A stretch of DNA of 64,000 nucleotides from Amblyomma americanum (taxonomy: Eukaryota > Arthropoda > Arachnida > Ixodida > Ixodidae), in the NCBI RefSeq assembly GCF_052857255.1, contig NW_027526666.1, forward strand, positions 62,001 to 126,000. Direction: 5' to 3'. This document shows, piece by piece, positions 24,603 to 38,394 of this stretch. Each line of letters begins with the position of its first letter. Position 1 is the stretch's first letter. The notes below the pieces were generated by a model that was not told the DNA's origin, ran no database searches, and was given only the letters and a program-made list of their open reading frames with translations. A program made the position numbers and the translations under genes.

Positions 24603-27478
24603 CAGATCGGTGCGAAAACTTGTATTCCGGCTCAAAACAACAGAATACATTGTTTTAGATCGAAACTAGCAAAATTCACGAGCATCGATTTTACAAGTCG
24701 TCGAAGAGTAGTCGAGAGAAAGGTGTAAACTTTTTCTCTCAGAACTGCGCGACAACTTGTATTCCGGCTCAAAACAACGGGATACATCGTTTTAGACCGA
24801 AACCAGCAAGGTTCACAAGCATTGATTTTACAAGTCGTCGAAGAGTAGACGAGAGAAAGGTTTAAACTTTTTCTCTCAGAACTGCGCGAAAACTTGTATT
24901 CCGGCTCAAAACAACGGGATACAATGTTTTAGATTGAAACTAGCAAGATTCAGGAGCATCGATTTTACAAGTCGTCGAAGAGTAGATGAGAAAAAGGTGT
25001 AAATTTTTCTCTCAGAACTGCGCGAAAACATGTATTCCGGCTCAAAACAACGGATACATCGTTTTAGATCGAAACTAGCAAGGTTCACAAGCATCGATTT
25101 TACAAGTCGTCGAAGAGAACGAGAGAAAGGTGTAAACGTTTTCTCTCAGAACTGCGCGAAAACTTGTATTCCGGCTCAAAACAACGGGATACATTGTTTT
25201 AGATCAAAACAAGCAAAATTCACGAGCATCAATTTTACAAGTCGTCGAAGAGTAGACGAGAGAAAGGTGGAAACTTTTTCTTTCAGAACTGCGCGAAAAC
25301 TTGTAATCCGGCTCAAAACCACGGGATACATCATTTTAGATCGAAACTAGCAAGATTCACGAGCATCGATTTTACAAGTCGTCGAAGAGTAGACGAGAGA
25401 AAGGTGGAAACTTTTTCCCTCAGAATTGCGCGAAAACTTGTATTCCGGCTCAGAACAACGGGATACATCGTTTTAGATCGAAACTAGCAAGATTCTCGAG
25501 CATCGATTTTACAAGTCGTCGAAGAGTAGACGAGAGAAAGGTGGAAACTTTTTCTCTCATAACTGCGCGAAAACTTGTATTCCGGCTCAAAACAACGGGA
25601 TACATCGTTTTACATCGAAACTAGCAAGATTCACGAGCATCGATTTTACAAGTCGTCGAAGTGTAGACGAGAGAAAGGTGGCAACTTTTTTCTCACAGAA
25701 CTGCGCGAAAACTTGTATTCCATCTCAAAACAACGGGATACATCGTTTTAGATCGAAACTAGCAAGATTCTCGAGCATCGATTTTACAAGTCGTCGAACA
25801 ATAGACGAGAGAAAGGTGGAAACTTTTTCTCTCAGAACTGCGCGAAAACTTGTATTCCGGCTCAAAACAACGGGATACATCGTTTTAGATCGAAACTAGC
25901 AAGATTCACGAGCATCGATTTTACAAGTCGTCGAAGTGTAGACGAGAGAAAGGTGGAAACTTTTTTCTCTCAGAACTGCGCGAAAACTTGTATTCCGGCT
26001 CAGAACAACGGGATATATTGTTTTAGATCGAAACTAGCAAGATTCACGAGCATCGATTTTGCAAGTCGTCGAAGAATAGACGAGAGAAAGGTGGAAACTT
26101 TTTCTCTCAGAACTGCGCGAAAACTTGTATTCCGGCTCAAAACAACGGCGGGATACATCGTTTTAGATCGAAACTAGCAAGATTCTCGAGCATCGATTTT
26201 AAAAGTCGTCGAAGAGTAGAAGAGAGAAAGGTGGAAACTTTTTCTCTCAGAACTGCGCGAAAACTTGTATTCCGGCTCAAAACAACGGGATACATCGTTT
26301 TAGATCGAAACTAGCAAGATTCTCGAGCATCGATTTTACAAGTCGTCGAAGAGTAGACGAGAGAAAGGTGGAAACTTTATCTCTCATAACTGCGCGAAAA
26401 CTTGTATTCCGGCTCAAAACAACGGGATACATCGTTTTAGATCGAAACTAGCAAGATTCACGAGCATCGATTTTACAAGTTGTCGAAGAGTAGACGAGAG
26501 AAAGTTGGAAACTTTTTCTCTCAGAACTGCGCGAAACTTGTATTCCGGCTCAAAACAACGGGATACATCGTTTTAGATCGAAACTAGCAAGATTCTCGAG
26601 CATCGATTTTACAAGTCGTCGAAGAGTAGACAGAGAAAGGTGGAAACTTTTTCTCTCAGAACTGCGCGAAAACTTGTATTCTGGATCAAAACAACGGGAT
26701 ACATCGTTTTAGATCGAAACTAGCAAGATTCACGAGCCTCCATTTTACAAGTCGTCGAAGAGTAGACGAGAGAAAGGTGGCAACTTTTTCTCTCAGAACT
26801 GCGCGAAAACTTGTATTCCGGCTCAAAACAACGGGATACATCGTTTTAGATCGAAACTAGCAAGATTCACGAGCATCGATTTTACAAGTCGTCGAAGAGT
26901 AGACGAGAGAAAGGTGGAAACTTTTTCTCTCAGAACTGCGCGAAAACTTGTATTCCGGCTCAAAACAACGGAATATATCGTTTTAGATCGAAACTAGCAA
27001 GATTCACGAGCATCGATTTTACAAGTCGTCGAAGTGTAGACGAGAGAAAGGTGGAAACTTTTTTCTCACAGAACTGCGCGAAAACTTGTATTCCGGCTCA
27101 GAACAACGGGATACATTGTTTTAATTCGAAACTAGCAAGATTCACGAGCATCGACTTTACAAGTCGTCGAAGAATAGAGTAGAGAAAGGTGGAAACTTTT
27201 TCTCTCATAAATGCGCGAAAACTTGATTTCCGGCTCAAAACAACGGGATACATCGTTTTAGATCGAAACTAGCAAGATTCACGAGCATCGATTTTACAAG
27301 TTGTCGAAGAGTAGACGAGAGAAAGTTGGAAACTTTTTATCTCAGAACTGCGCGAAAACTTGTATTCCGGCTCAAAACAACGGCATACATCGTTTTAGAA
27401 CGAAACTAGCAAGATTCACGTGCATCGATTTTACAAGTCGCGAAGAGTAGACGAGAGAGAGCTGAAAACTTTTTATCT
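24603..27478. repeat. 4.1-kb HOR, copy B (2876 bp, truncated to 21 monomers)
   Basis: The order is that of copy A up to the GAGAGAGCTGAAAAC monomer near 27455, where it jumps to the start of copy C. The missing 1233 bp is exactly nine monomers and removes the GTGCAGACG, TTTTCGATCG and TTTTAATCCGG monomers. Private variants TTTTAGATTGAAAC (about 24930) and GAGCATCAATTTT (about 25224) are shared with copy D but not with A or C. Confidence 0.9.
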
Positions 27479-30400
27479 CAGAACTGCGCGAAAACTTGTA
27501 TTCCGGCTCAAAACAACAGAATACATTGTTTTAGATCGAAACTAGCAAAATTCACGAGCATCGATTTTACAAGTCGTCGAAGAGTAGTCGAGAGAAAGGT
27601 GTAAACTTTTTCTCTCAGAACTGCGCGACAACTTGTATTCCGGCTCAAAACAACGGGATACATCGTTTTAGACCGAAACCAGCAAGGTTCACAAGCATTG
27701 ATTTTACAAGTCGTCGAAGAGTAGACGAGAGAAAGGTTTAAACTTTTTCTCTCAGAACTGCGCGAAAACTTGTATTCCGGCTCAAAACAACGGGATACAA
27801 TGTTTTAGATCGAAACTAGCAAGATTCAGGAGCATCGATTTTACAAGTCGTCGAAGAGTAGATGAGAAAAAGGTGTAAATTTTTCTCTCAGAACTGCGCG
27901 AAAACATGTATTCCGGCTCAAAACAACGGATACATCGTTTTAGATCGAAACTAGCAAGGTTCACAAGCATCGATTTTACAAGTCGTCGAAGAGAACGAGA
28001 GAAAGGTGTAAACGTTTTCTCTCAGAACTGCGCGAAAACTTGTATTCCGGCTCAAAACAACGGGATACATTGTTTTAGATCAAAACAAGCAAAATTCACG
28101 AGCATCGATTTTACAAGTCGTCGAAGAGTAGACGAGAGAAAGGTGGAAACTTTTTCTTTCAGAACTGCGCGAAAACTTGTAATCCGGCTCAAAACCACGG
28201 GATACATCATTTTAGATCGAAACTAGCAAGATTCACGAGCATCGATTTTACAAGTCGTCGAAGAGTAGACGAGAGAAAGGTGGAAACTTTTTCCCTCAGA
28301 ATTGCGCGAAAACTTGTATTCCGGCTCAGAACAACGGGATACATCGTTTTAGATCGAAACTAGCAAGATTCTCGAGCATCGATTTTACAAGTCGTCGAAG
28401 AGTAGACGAGAGAAAGGTGGAAACTTTTTCTCTCATAACTGCGCGAAAACTTGTATTCCGGCTCAAAACAACGTTATACATCGTTTTACATCGAAACTAG
28501 CAAGATTCACGAGCATCGATTTTACAAGTCGTCGAAGTGTAGACGAGAGAAAGGTGGCAACTTTTTTCTCACAGAACTGCGCGAAAACTTGTATTCCATC
28601 TCAAAACAACGGGATACATCGTTTTAGATCGAAACTAGCAAGATTCTCGAGCATCGATTTTACAAGTCGTCGAACAATAGACGAGAGAAAGGTGGAAACT
28701 TTTTCTCTCAGAACTGCGCGAAAACTTGTATTCCGGCTCAAAACAACGGGATACATCGTTTTAGATCGAAACTAGCAAGATTCACGAGCATCGATTTTAC
28801 AAGTCGTCGAAGTGTAGACGAGAGAAAGGTGGAAACTTTTTTCTCTCAGAACTGCGCGAAAACTTGTATTCCGGCTCAGAACAACGGGATATATTGTTTT
28901 AGATCGAAACTAGCAAGATTCACGAGCATCGATTTTGCAAGTCGTCGAAGAATAGACGAGAGAAAGGTGGAAACTTTTTCTCTCAGAACTGCGCGAAAAC
29001 TTGTATTCCGGCTCAAAACAACGGCGGGATACATCGTTTTAGATCGAAACTAGCAAGATTCTCGAGCATCGATTTTAAAAGTCGTCGAAGAGTAGAAGAG
29101 AGAAAGGTGGAAACTTTTTCTCTCAGAACTGCGCGAAAACTTGTATTCCGGCTCAAAACAACGGGATACATCGTTTTAGATCGAAACTAGCAAGATTCTC
29201 GAGCATCGATTTTACAAGTCGTCGAAGAGTAGACGAGAGAAAGGTGGAAACTTTATCTCTCATAACTGCGCGAAAACTTGTATTCCGGCTCAAAACAACG
29301 GGATACATCGTTTTAGATCGAAACTAGCAAGATTCACGAGCATCGATTTTACAAGTTGTCGAAGAGTAGACGAGAGAAAGTTGGAAACTTTTTCTCTCAG
29401 AACTGCGCGAAACTTGTATTCCGGCTCAAAACAACGGGATACATCGTTTTAGATCGAAACTAGCAAGATTCTCGAGCATCGATTTTACAAGTCGTCGAAG
29501 AGTAGACAGAGAAAGGTGGAAACTTTTTCTCTCAGAACTGCGCGAAAACTTGTATTCTGGATCAAAACAACGGGATACATCGTTTTAGATCGAAACTAGC
29601 AAGATTCACGAGCCTCCATTTTACAAGTCGTCGAAGAGTAGACGAGAGAAAGGTGGCAACTTTTTCTCTCAGAACTGCGCGAAAACTTGTATTCCGGCTC
29701 AAAACAACGGGATACATCGTTTTAGATCGAAACTAGCAAGATTCACGAGCATCGATTTTACAAGTCGTCGAAGAGTAGACGAGAGAAAGGTGGAAACTTT
29801 TTCTCTCAGAACTGCGCGAAAACTTGTATTCCGGCTCAAAACAACGGAATATATCGTTTTAGATCGAAACTAGCAAGATTCACGAGCATCGATTTTACAA
29901 GTCGTCGAAGTGTAGACGAGAGAAAGGTGGAAACTTTTTTCTCACAGAACTGCGCGAAAACTTGTATTCCGGCTCAGAACAACGGGATACATTGTTTTAA
30001 TTCGAAACTAGCAAGATTCACGAGCATCGACTTTACAAGTCGTCGAAGAATAGAGTAGAGAAAGGTGGAAACTTTTTCTCTCATAAATGCGCGAAAACTT
30101 GATTTCCGGCTCAAAACAACGGGATACATCGTTTTAGATCGAAACTAGCAAGATTCACGAGCATCGATTTTACAAGTTGTCGAAGAGTAGACGAGAGAAA
30201 GTTGGAAACTTTTTATCTCAGAACTGCGCGAAAACTTGTATTCCGGCTCAAAACAACGGCATACATCGTTTTAGAACGAAACTAGCAAGATTCACGTGCA
30301 TCGATTTTACAAGTCGCGAAGAGTAGACGAGAGAGAGCTGAAAACTTTTTATCTCAGAACTGCGCGAAAACTTGTATTCCGGCTCAAAACAACGGGATAC

Positions 30401-31587
30401 ATCGTTTTAGAACGAAACTAGCAAGATTCTCGAGCATCGATTTTACAAGTCGTCGAAGAGTAGACGAGAGAAAGGTGGAAACTTTTTCTCTCAGAACTGC
30501 GCGAAAACTTGTATTCCGGCTCAAAACAACGGGATACATCGTTTTAGAACGAAACTAGCAAGATTCTCGAGCATCGATTTTACAAGTCGTCGAAGAGTAG
30601 ACGAGAGAAAGGTGGAAACTTTTTCTCTCAGAACTGCGCGAAAACTTGTATTCCGGCTCAAAACAACGAGATACATCGTTTTAGATCGAAACTAGCAAGA
30701 TTCACGAGCATCGATTTTACAAGTCGTCGAAGTGCAGACGAGAGAAAGGTGGAAACTTTTTCTCTCAGAACTGCGCGAAAACTTGTATTCCGGCTCAAAA
30801 CAACGGGATACATCGTTTTCGATCGAAACTAGCAAGATTCACGAGCATCGATTTTACAAGTCGTCGAAGAGTAGACGAGAGAAAGGTGGAAACTTTTTCT
30901 CTCAGAACTGCGCGAAAACTTGTATTCCGGCTCAAAACAACGGGATACATCGTTTTAGATCCAAACTAGCAAGATTCACGAGCATCGATTTTACAAGTCG
31001 TCGAAGAGTAGACGAGAGAGAGCTGAAAACTTTTTATCTCAGTACTGCGCGAAAACTTTTAATCCGGCTCAAAACAACGGGATATATTGTTTTAGATCGA
31101 AACTAGCAAGATTCGCGAGCATCGATTTTGCAAGTCGTCGAAGAATAGACGAGAGAAAGGTGGAAACTTTTTCTCTCAGAACTGCGCGAAAACTTGTATT
31201 CCGGCTGAAAACAACGGGATACATCGTTTTAGATCGAAACTAGCAAGATTCTCGAGCATCGATTTTACAAGTCGTCGAAGAGTAGACGAGAGAAAGGTGG
31301 AAACTTTATCTCTCATAACTGCGCGAAAACTTGTATTCCGGCTCAAAACAACGGGATACATCGTTTTAGATCGAAACTAGCAAGATTCACGAGCCTCCAT
31401 TTTACAAGTCGTCGAAGAGTAGACGAGAGAAAGGTGGCAACTTTTTCTCTCAGAACTGCGCGAAAACTTGTATTCCGGCTCAAAACAACGGAATACATCG
31501 TTTTAGATCGAAACTAGCAAGATTCACGAGCATCGATTTTACAAGTCGTCGAAGTGTAGACGAGAGAAAGGTGGAAACTTTTTCTCT
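27479..31587. repeat. 4.1-kb HOR, copy C (4109 bp, 30 monomers)
   Basis: It matches copy A at offset 6983-6985 bp, including AACGTTATACATCG near 28471. The left junction (27479 to about 27515) fuses CAGAACTGCGCG of the end-of-B monomer to the CAACAGAATACATTG start of the unit, where A and B have CAGATCGGTGCG. C has none of A's private indels, so it gives the cleaner sequence of the unit. Confidence 0.9.
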
Positions 31588-34500
31588 CAGATCGGTGCGA
31601 AAACTTGTATTCCGGCTCAAAACAACAGAATACATTGTTTTAGATCGAAACTAGCAAAATTCACGAGCATCGATTTTACAAGTCGTCGAAGAGTAGTCGA
31701 GAGAAAGGTGTAAACTTTTTCTCTCAGAACTGCGCGACAACTTGTATTCCGGCTCAAAACAACGGGATACATCGTTTTAGACCGAAACCAGCAAGGTTCA
31801 CAAGCATTGATTTTACAAGTCGTCGAAGAGTAGACGAGAGAAAGGTTTAAACTTTTTCTCTCAGAACTGCGCGAAAACTTGTATTCCGGCTCAAAACAAC
31901 GGGATACAATGTTTTAGATTGAAACTAGCAAGATTCAGGAGCATCGATTTTACAAGTCGTCGAAGAGTAGATGAGAAAAAGGTGTAAATTTTTCTCTCAG
32001 AACTGCGCGAAAACATGTATTCCGGCTCAAAACAACGGATACATCGTTTTAGATCGAAACTAGCAAGGTTCACAAGCATCGATTTTACAAGTCGTCGAAG
32101 AGAACGAGAGAAAGGTGTAAACGTTTTCTCTCAGAACTGCGCGAAAACTTGTATTCCGGCTCAAAACAACGGGATACATTGTTTTAGATCAAAACAAGCA
32201 AAATTCACGAGCATCAATTTTACAAGTCGTCGAAGAGTAGACGAGAGAAAGGTGGAAACTTTTTCTTTCAGAACTGCGCGAAAACTTGTAATCCGGCTCA
32301 AAACCACGGGATACATCATTTTAGATCGAAACTAGCAAGATTCACGAGCATCGATTTTACAAGTCGTCGAAGAGTAGACGAGAGAAAGGTGGAAACTTTT
32401 TCCCTCAGAATTGCGCGAAAACTTGTATTCCGGCTCAGAACAACGGGATACATCGTTTTAGATCGAAACTAGCAAGATTCTCGAGCATCGATTTTACAAG
32501 TCGTCGAAGAGTAGACGAGAGAAAGGTGGAAACTTTTTCTCTCATAACTGCGCGAAAACTTGTATTCCGGCTCAAAACAACGGGATACATCGTTTTACAT
32601 CGAAACTAGCAAGATTCACGAGCATCGATTTTACAAGTCGTCGAAGTGTAGACGAGAGAAAGGTGGCAACTTTTTTCTCACAGAACTGCGCGAAAACTTG
32701 TATTCCATCTCAAAACAACGGGATACATCGTTTTAGATCGAAACTAGCAAGATTCTCGAGCATCGATTTTACAAGTCGTCGAACAATAGACGAGAGAAAG
32801 GTGGAAACTTTTTCTCTCAGAACTGCGCGAAAACTTGTATTCCGGCTCAAAACAACGGGATACATCGTTTTAGATCGAAACTAGCAAGATTCACGAGCAT
32901 CGATTTTACAAGTCGTCGAAGTGTAGACGAGAGAAAGGTGGAAACTTTTTTCTCTCAGAACTGCGCGAAAACTTGTATTCCGGCTCAGAACAACGGGATA
33001 TATTGTTTTAGATCGAAACTAGCAAGATTCACGAGCATCGATTTTGCAAGTCGTCGAAGAATAGACGAGAGAAAGGTGGAAACTTTTTCTCTCAGAACTG
33101 CGCGAAAACTTGTATTCCGGCTCAAAACAACGGCGGGATACATCGTTTTAGATCGAAACTAGCAAGATTCTCGAGCATCGATTTTAAAAGTCGTCGAAGA
33201 GTAGAAGAGAGAAAGGTGGAAACTTTTTCTCTCAGAACTGCGCGAAAACTTGTATTCCGGCTCAAAACAACGGGATACATCGTTTTAGATCGAAACTAGC
33301 AAGATTCTCGAGCATCGATTTTACAAGTCGTCGAAGAGTAGACGAGAGAAAGGTGGAAACTTTATCTCTCATAACTGCGCGAAAACTTGTATTCCGGCTC
33401 AAAACAACGGGATACATCGTTTTAGATCGAAACTAGCAAGATTCACGAGCATCGATTTTACAAGTTGTCGAAGAGTAGACGAGAGAAAGTTGGAAACTTT
33501 TTCTCTCAGAACTGCGCGAAACTTGTATTCCGGCTCAAAACAACGGGATACATCGTTTTAGATCGAAACTAGCAAGATTCTCGAGCATCGATTTTACAAG
33601 TCGTCGAAGAGTAGACAGAGAAAGGTGGAAACTTTTTCTCTCAGAACTGCGCGAAAACTTGTATTCTGGATCAAAACAACGGGATACATCGTTTTAGATC
33701 GAAACTAGCAAGATTCACGAGCCTCCATTTTACAAGTCGTCGAAGAGTAGACGAGAGAAAGGTGGCAACTTTTTCTCTCAGAACTGCGCGAAAACTTGTA
33801 TTCCGGCTCAAAACAACGGGATACATCGTTTTAGATCGAAACTAGCAAGATTCACGAGCATCGATTTTACAAGTCGTCGAAGAGTAGACGAGAGAAAGGT
33901 GGAAACTTTTTCTCTCAGAACTGCGCGAAAACTTGTATTCCGGCTCAAAACAACGGAATATATCGTTTTAGATCGAAACTAGCAAGATTCACGAGCATCG
34001 ATTTTACAAGTCGTCGAAGTGTAGACGAGAGAAAGGTGGAAACTTTTTTCTCACAGAACTGCGCGAAAACTTGTATTCCGGCTCAGAACAACGGGATACA
34101 TTGTTTTAATTCGAAACTAGCAAGATTCACGAGCATCGACTTTACAAGTCGTCGAAGAATAGAGTAGAGAAAGGTGGAAACTTTTTCTCTCATAAATGCG
34201 CGAAAACTTGATTTCCGGCTCAAAACAACGGGATACATCGTTTTAGATCGAAACTAGCAAGATTCACGAGCATCGATTTTACAAGTTGTCGAAGAGTAGA
34301 CGAGAGAAAGTTGGAAACTTTTTATCTCAGAACTGCGCGAAAACTTGTATTCCGGCTCAAAACAACGGCATACATCGTTTTAGAACGAAACTAGCAAGAT
34401 TCACGTGCATCGATTTTACAAGTCGCGAAGAGTAGACGAGAGAGAGCTGAAAACTTTTTATCTCAGAACTGCGCGAAAACTTGTATTCCGGCTCAAAACA

Positions 34501-35660
34501 ACGGGATACATCGTTTTAGAACGAAACTAGCAAGATTCTCGAGCATCGATTTTACAAGTCGTCGAAGAGTAGACGAGAGAAAGGTGGAAACTTTTTCTCT
34601 CAGAACTGCGCGAAAACTTGTATTCCGGCTCAAAACAACGGGATACATCGTTTTAGAACGAAACTAGCAAGATTCTCGAGCATCGATTTTACAAGTCGTC
34701 GAAGAGTAGACGAGAGAAAGGTGGAAACTTTTTCTCTCAGAACTGCGCGAAAACTTGTATTCCGGCTCAAAACAACGAGATACATCGTTTTAGATCGAAA
34801 CTAGCAAGATTCACGAGCATCGATTTTACAAGTCGTCGAAGTGCAGACGAGAGAAAGGTGGAAACTTTTTCTCTCAGAACTGCGCGAAAACTTGTATTCC
34901 GGCTCAAAACAACGGGATACATCGTTTTCGATCGAAACTAGCAAGATTCACGAGCATCGATTTTACAAGTCGTCGAAGAGTAGACGAGAGAAAGGTGGAA
35001 ACTTTTTCTCTCAGAACTGCGCGAAAACTTGTATTCCGGCTCAAAACAACGGGATACATCGTTTTAGATCCAAACTAGCAAGATTCACGAGCATCGATTT
35101 TACAAGTCGTCGAAGAGTAGACGAGAGAGAGCTGAAAACTTTTTATCTCAGTACTGCGCGAAAACTTTTAATCCGGCTCAAAACAACGGGATATATTGTT
35201 TTAGATCGAAACTAGCAAGATTCGCGAGCATCGATTTTGCAAGTCGTCGAAGAATAGACGAGAGAAAGGTGGAAACTTTTTCTCTCAGAACTGCGCGAAA
35301 ACTTGTATTCCGGCTGAAAACAACGGGATACATCGTTTTAGATCGAAACTAGCAAGATTCTCGAGCATCGATTTTACAAGTCGTCGAAGAGTAGACGAGA
35401 GAAAGGTGGAAACTTTATCTCTCATAACTGCGCGAAAACTTGTATTCCGGCTCAAAACAACGGGATACATCGTTTTAGATCGAAACTAGCAAGATTCACG
35501 AGCCTCCATTTTACAAGTCGTCGAAGAGTAGACGAGAGAAAGGTGGCAACTTTTTCTCTCAGAACTGCGCGAAAACTTGTATTCCGGCTCAAAACAACGG
35601 AATACATCGTTTTAGATCGAAACTAGCAAGATTCACGAGCATCGATTTTACAAGTCGTCG
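31588..35660. repeat. 4.1-kb HOR, copy D (about 4.07 kb, 30 monomers)
   Basis: It matches copy B at offset 6985 bp from 31588 to about 34490 (TTTTAGATTGAAAC near 31915, GAGCATCAATTTT near 32209). It then continues with the nine monomers that B lacks, matching A and C. It leaves the 4109-bp register near 35690, where a six-T, CTCACAG monomer replaces the expected CAGATCGGTGCG monomer. Confidence 0.9.
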
Positions 35661-36210
35661 AAGTGTAGACGAGAGAAAGGTGGAAACTTTTTTCTCACAG
35701 AACTGCGCGAAAACTTGTATTCCGGCTCAGAACAACGGGATACATTGTTTTAATTCGAAACTAGCAAGATTCACGAGCATCGACTTTACAAGTCGTCGAA
35801 GAATAGAGTAGAGAAAGGTGGAAACTTTTTCTCTCATAACTGCGCGAAAACTTGTATTCCGGCTCAAAACAACGGGATACAATGTTTTAGATCGAAACTA
35901 GCAAGATTCACGAGCATCGATTTTACAAGTCGTCGAAGTGTAGACGAGAGAAAGGTGGAAACTTTTTTCTCACAGAACTGCGCGAAAACTTGTATTCCGG
36001 CTCAGAACAACGGGATACATTGTTTTAATTCGAAACTAGCAAGATTCACGAGCATCGACTTTACAAGTCGTCGAAGAATAGAGTAGAGAAAGGTGGAAAC
36101 TTTTTCTCTCATAACTGCGCGAAAACTTGTATTCCGGCTCAAAACAACGGGATACAATGTTTTAGATCGAAAGTAGCAAGATTCACGAGCATCGATTTTA
36201 CAAGTCGTCG
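35661..36210. repeat. 275-bp dimer HOR, two copies
   Basis: AAGTGTAGACGAG occurs at 35661, 35936 and 36211, exactly 275 bp apart. Each dimer pairs a six-T CTCACAG / TTTTAATTCG / CATCGACTTT monomer (138 bp) with an AGAATAGAGTAGAG / CATAACTG / GATACAATG monomer (137 bp). The two copies differ by GAAACTAGC versus GAAAGTAGC near 36170. Confidence 0.88.
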
Positions 36211-37306
36211 AAGTGTAGACGAGAGAAAGGTGGAAACTTTTTTCTCTCAGAACTGCGCGAAAACTTGTATTCCGGCTCAGAACAACGGGACATATTGTTT
36301 TAGATCGAAACTAGCAAGATTCACGAGCATCGATTTTACAAGTCGTCGAAGTGTAGACGAGAGAAAGGTGGAAACTTTTTTCTCTCAGAACTGCGCGAAA
36401 ACTTGTATTCCGGCTCAGAACAACGGGATATATTGTTTTAGATCGAAACTAGCAAGATTCACGAGCATCGATTTTGCAAGTCATCAAAGAATAGACGAGA
36501 GAAAGGTGGAAACTTTTTCTCTCAGAACTGCGCGAAAACTTGTATTCCGGCTCAAAACAACGGCGGGATACATCGTTTTAGATCGAAACTAGCAAGATTC
36601 TCGAGCATCGATTTTAAAAGTCGTCGAAGAGTAGAAGAGAGAAAGGTGGAAACTTTTTCTCTCAGAACTGCGCGAAAACTTGTATTCCGGCTCAAAACAA
36701 CGGGATGCATCGTTTTAGATCGAAACTAGCAAGATTCTCGAGCATCGCTTTTACAAGTCGTCGAAGAGTAGACGAGAGAAAGGTGGAAACTTTATCTCTC
36801 ATAACTGCGCGAAAACTTGTATTCCGGCTCAAAACAACGGGATACATCGTTTTAGATCGAAACTAGCAAGATTCACGAGCATCGATTTTACAAGTCGTCG
36901 AAGAGTAGACGAGAGAAAGTTGGAAACTTTTTCTCTCAGAACTGCGCGAAACTTGTATTCCGGCTCAAAACAACGGGATACATCGTTTTAGATCGAAACT
37001 AGCAAGATTCTCGAGCATCGATTTTACAAGTCGTCGAAGAGTAGACAGAGAAAGGTGGAAAGTTTTTCTCTCAGAACTGCGCGAAAACTTGTATTCTGGA
37101 TCAAAACAACGGGATACATCGTTTTAGATCGAAACTAGCAAGATTCACGAGCCTCCATTTTACAAGTCGTCGAAGAGTAGACGAGAGAAAGGTGGCAACT
37201 TTTTCTCTCAGAACTGCGCGAAAACTTGTATTCCGGCTCAAAACAACGGGATACATCGTTTTAGATCGAAACTAGCAAGATTCACGAGCATCGATTTTAC
37301 AAGTCG
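36211..37306. repeat. G-type monomers derived from the 4.1-kb HOR
   Basis: There are eight G-type monomers. The first two (36211-36485) are near-duplicates with six-T tracts and AACGGGACATATTG or GGGATATATTG. The remainder follows the order of copy D at 32.9-33.8 kb: AACGGCGGGATAC at about 36560, CATAACTGCGCG at about 36800, GACAGAGAAAGG at about 37045, ATTCTGGATCAAAAC at about 37090 and GAGCCTCCATTTT at about 37149. Confidence 0.85.
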
Positions 37307-38394
37307 TCGAAAAATAGAGTAGAGAATGGTGTAAACATTTTCTCTCAGAACTGCGCGAAAACTTGTACTCCGGCTCAAAACAACGGGATAAATCGTTTTA
37401 GATCGAAACTAGCAAGATTCTCGAGCATCCATTTTACAAGTCGTCGAAGAGTAGACGAGAGAAAGGTGGAAACTTTTTCTCTCAGAACTGCGCGAAAACT
37501 TGTATTCCGGCTCAAAACAACGGAATACATCGTTTTAGATCGAAACTAGCAAGATTCACGAGCATCGATTTTACAAGTCGTCGAAAAATAGAGTAGAGAA
37601 TGGTGTAAACATTTTCTCTCAGAACTGCGCGAAAACTTGTACTCCGGCTCAAAACAACGGGATAAATCGTTTTAGATCGAAACTAGCAAGATTCTCGAGC
37701 ATCCATTTTACAAGTCGTCGAAGAGTAGACGAGAGAAAGGTGGAAACTTTTTCTCTCAGAACTGCGCGAAAACTTGTATTCCGGCTCAAAACAACGGGAT
37801 ACATCGTTTTAGATCGAAACTAGCAAGATTCACGAGCATCGATTTTACAAGTCGTCGAAAAATAGAGTAGAGAATGGTGTAAACATTTTCTCTCAGAACT
37901 GCGCGAAAACTTGTACTCCGGCTCAAAACAACGGGATAAATCGTTTTAGATCGAAACTAGCAAGATTCTCGAGCATCCATTTTACAAGTCGTCGAAGAGT
38001 AGACGAGAGAAAGGTGGAAACTTTTTCTCTCAGAACTGCGCGAAAACTTGTATTCCGGCTCAAAACAACGGAATACATCGTTTTAGATCGAAACTAGCAA
38101 GATTCACGAGCATCGATTTTACAAGTCGTCGAAGTGTAGACGAGAGAAAGGTGGAAACTTTTTTCTCTCAGAACTGCGCGAAAACTTGTATTCCGGCTCA
38201 AAACAACGGGATACATCGTTTTAGATCGAAACTAGCAAGATTCACGAGCATCGATTTTACAAGTCGTCGAAAAATAGAGTAGAGAATGGTGTAAACTTTT
38301 TCTCTCAGAACTGCGCGAAAACTTGTATTCCGGCTCAAAACAACGGAATACATCGTTTTAGATCGAAACTAGCAAGATTCTCGAGCATCCATTT

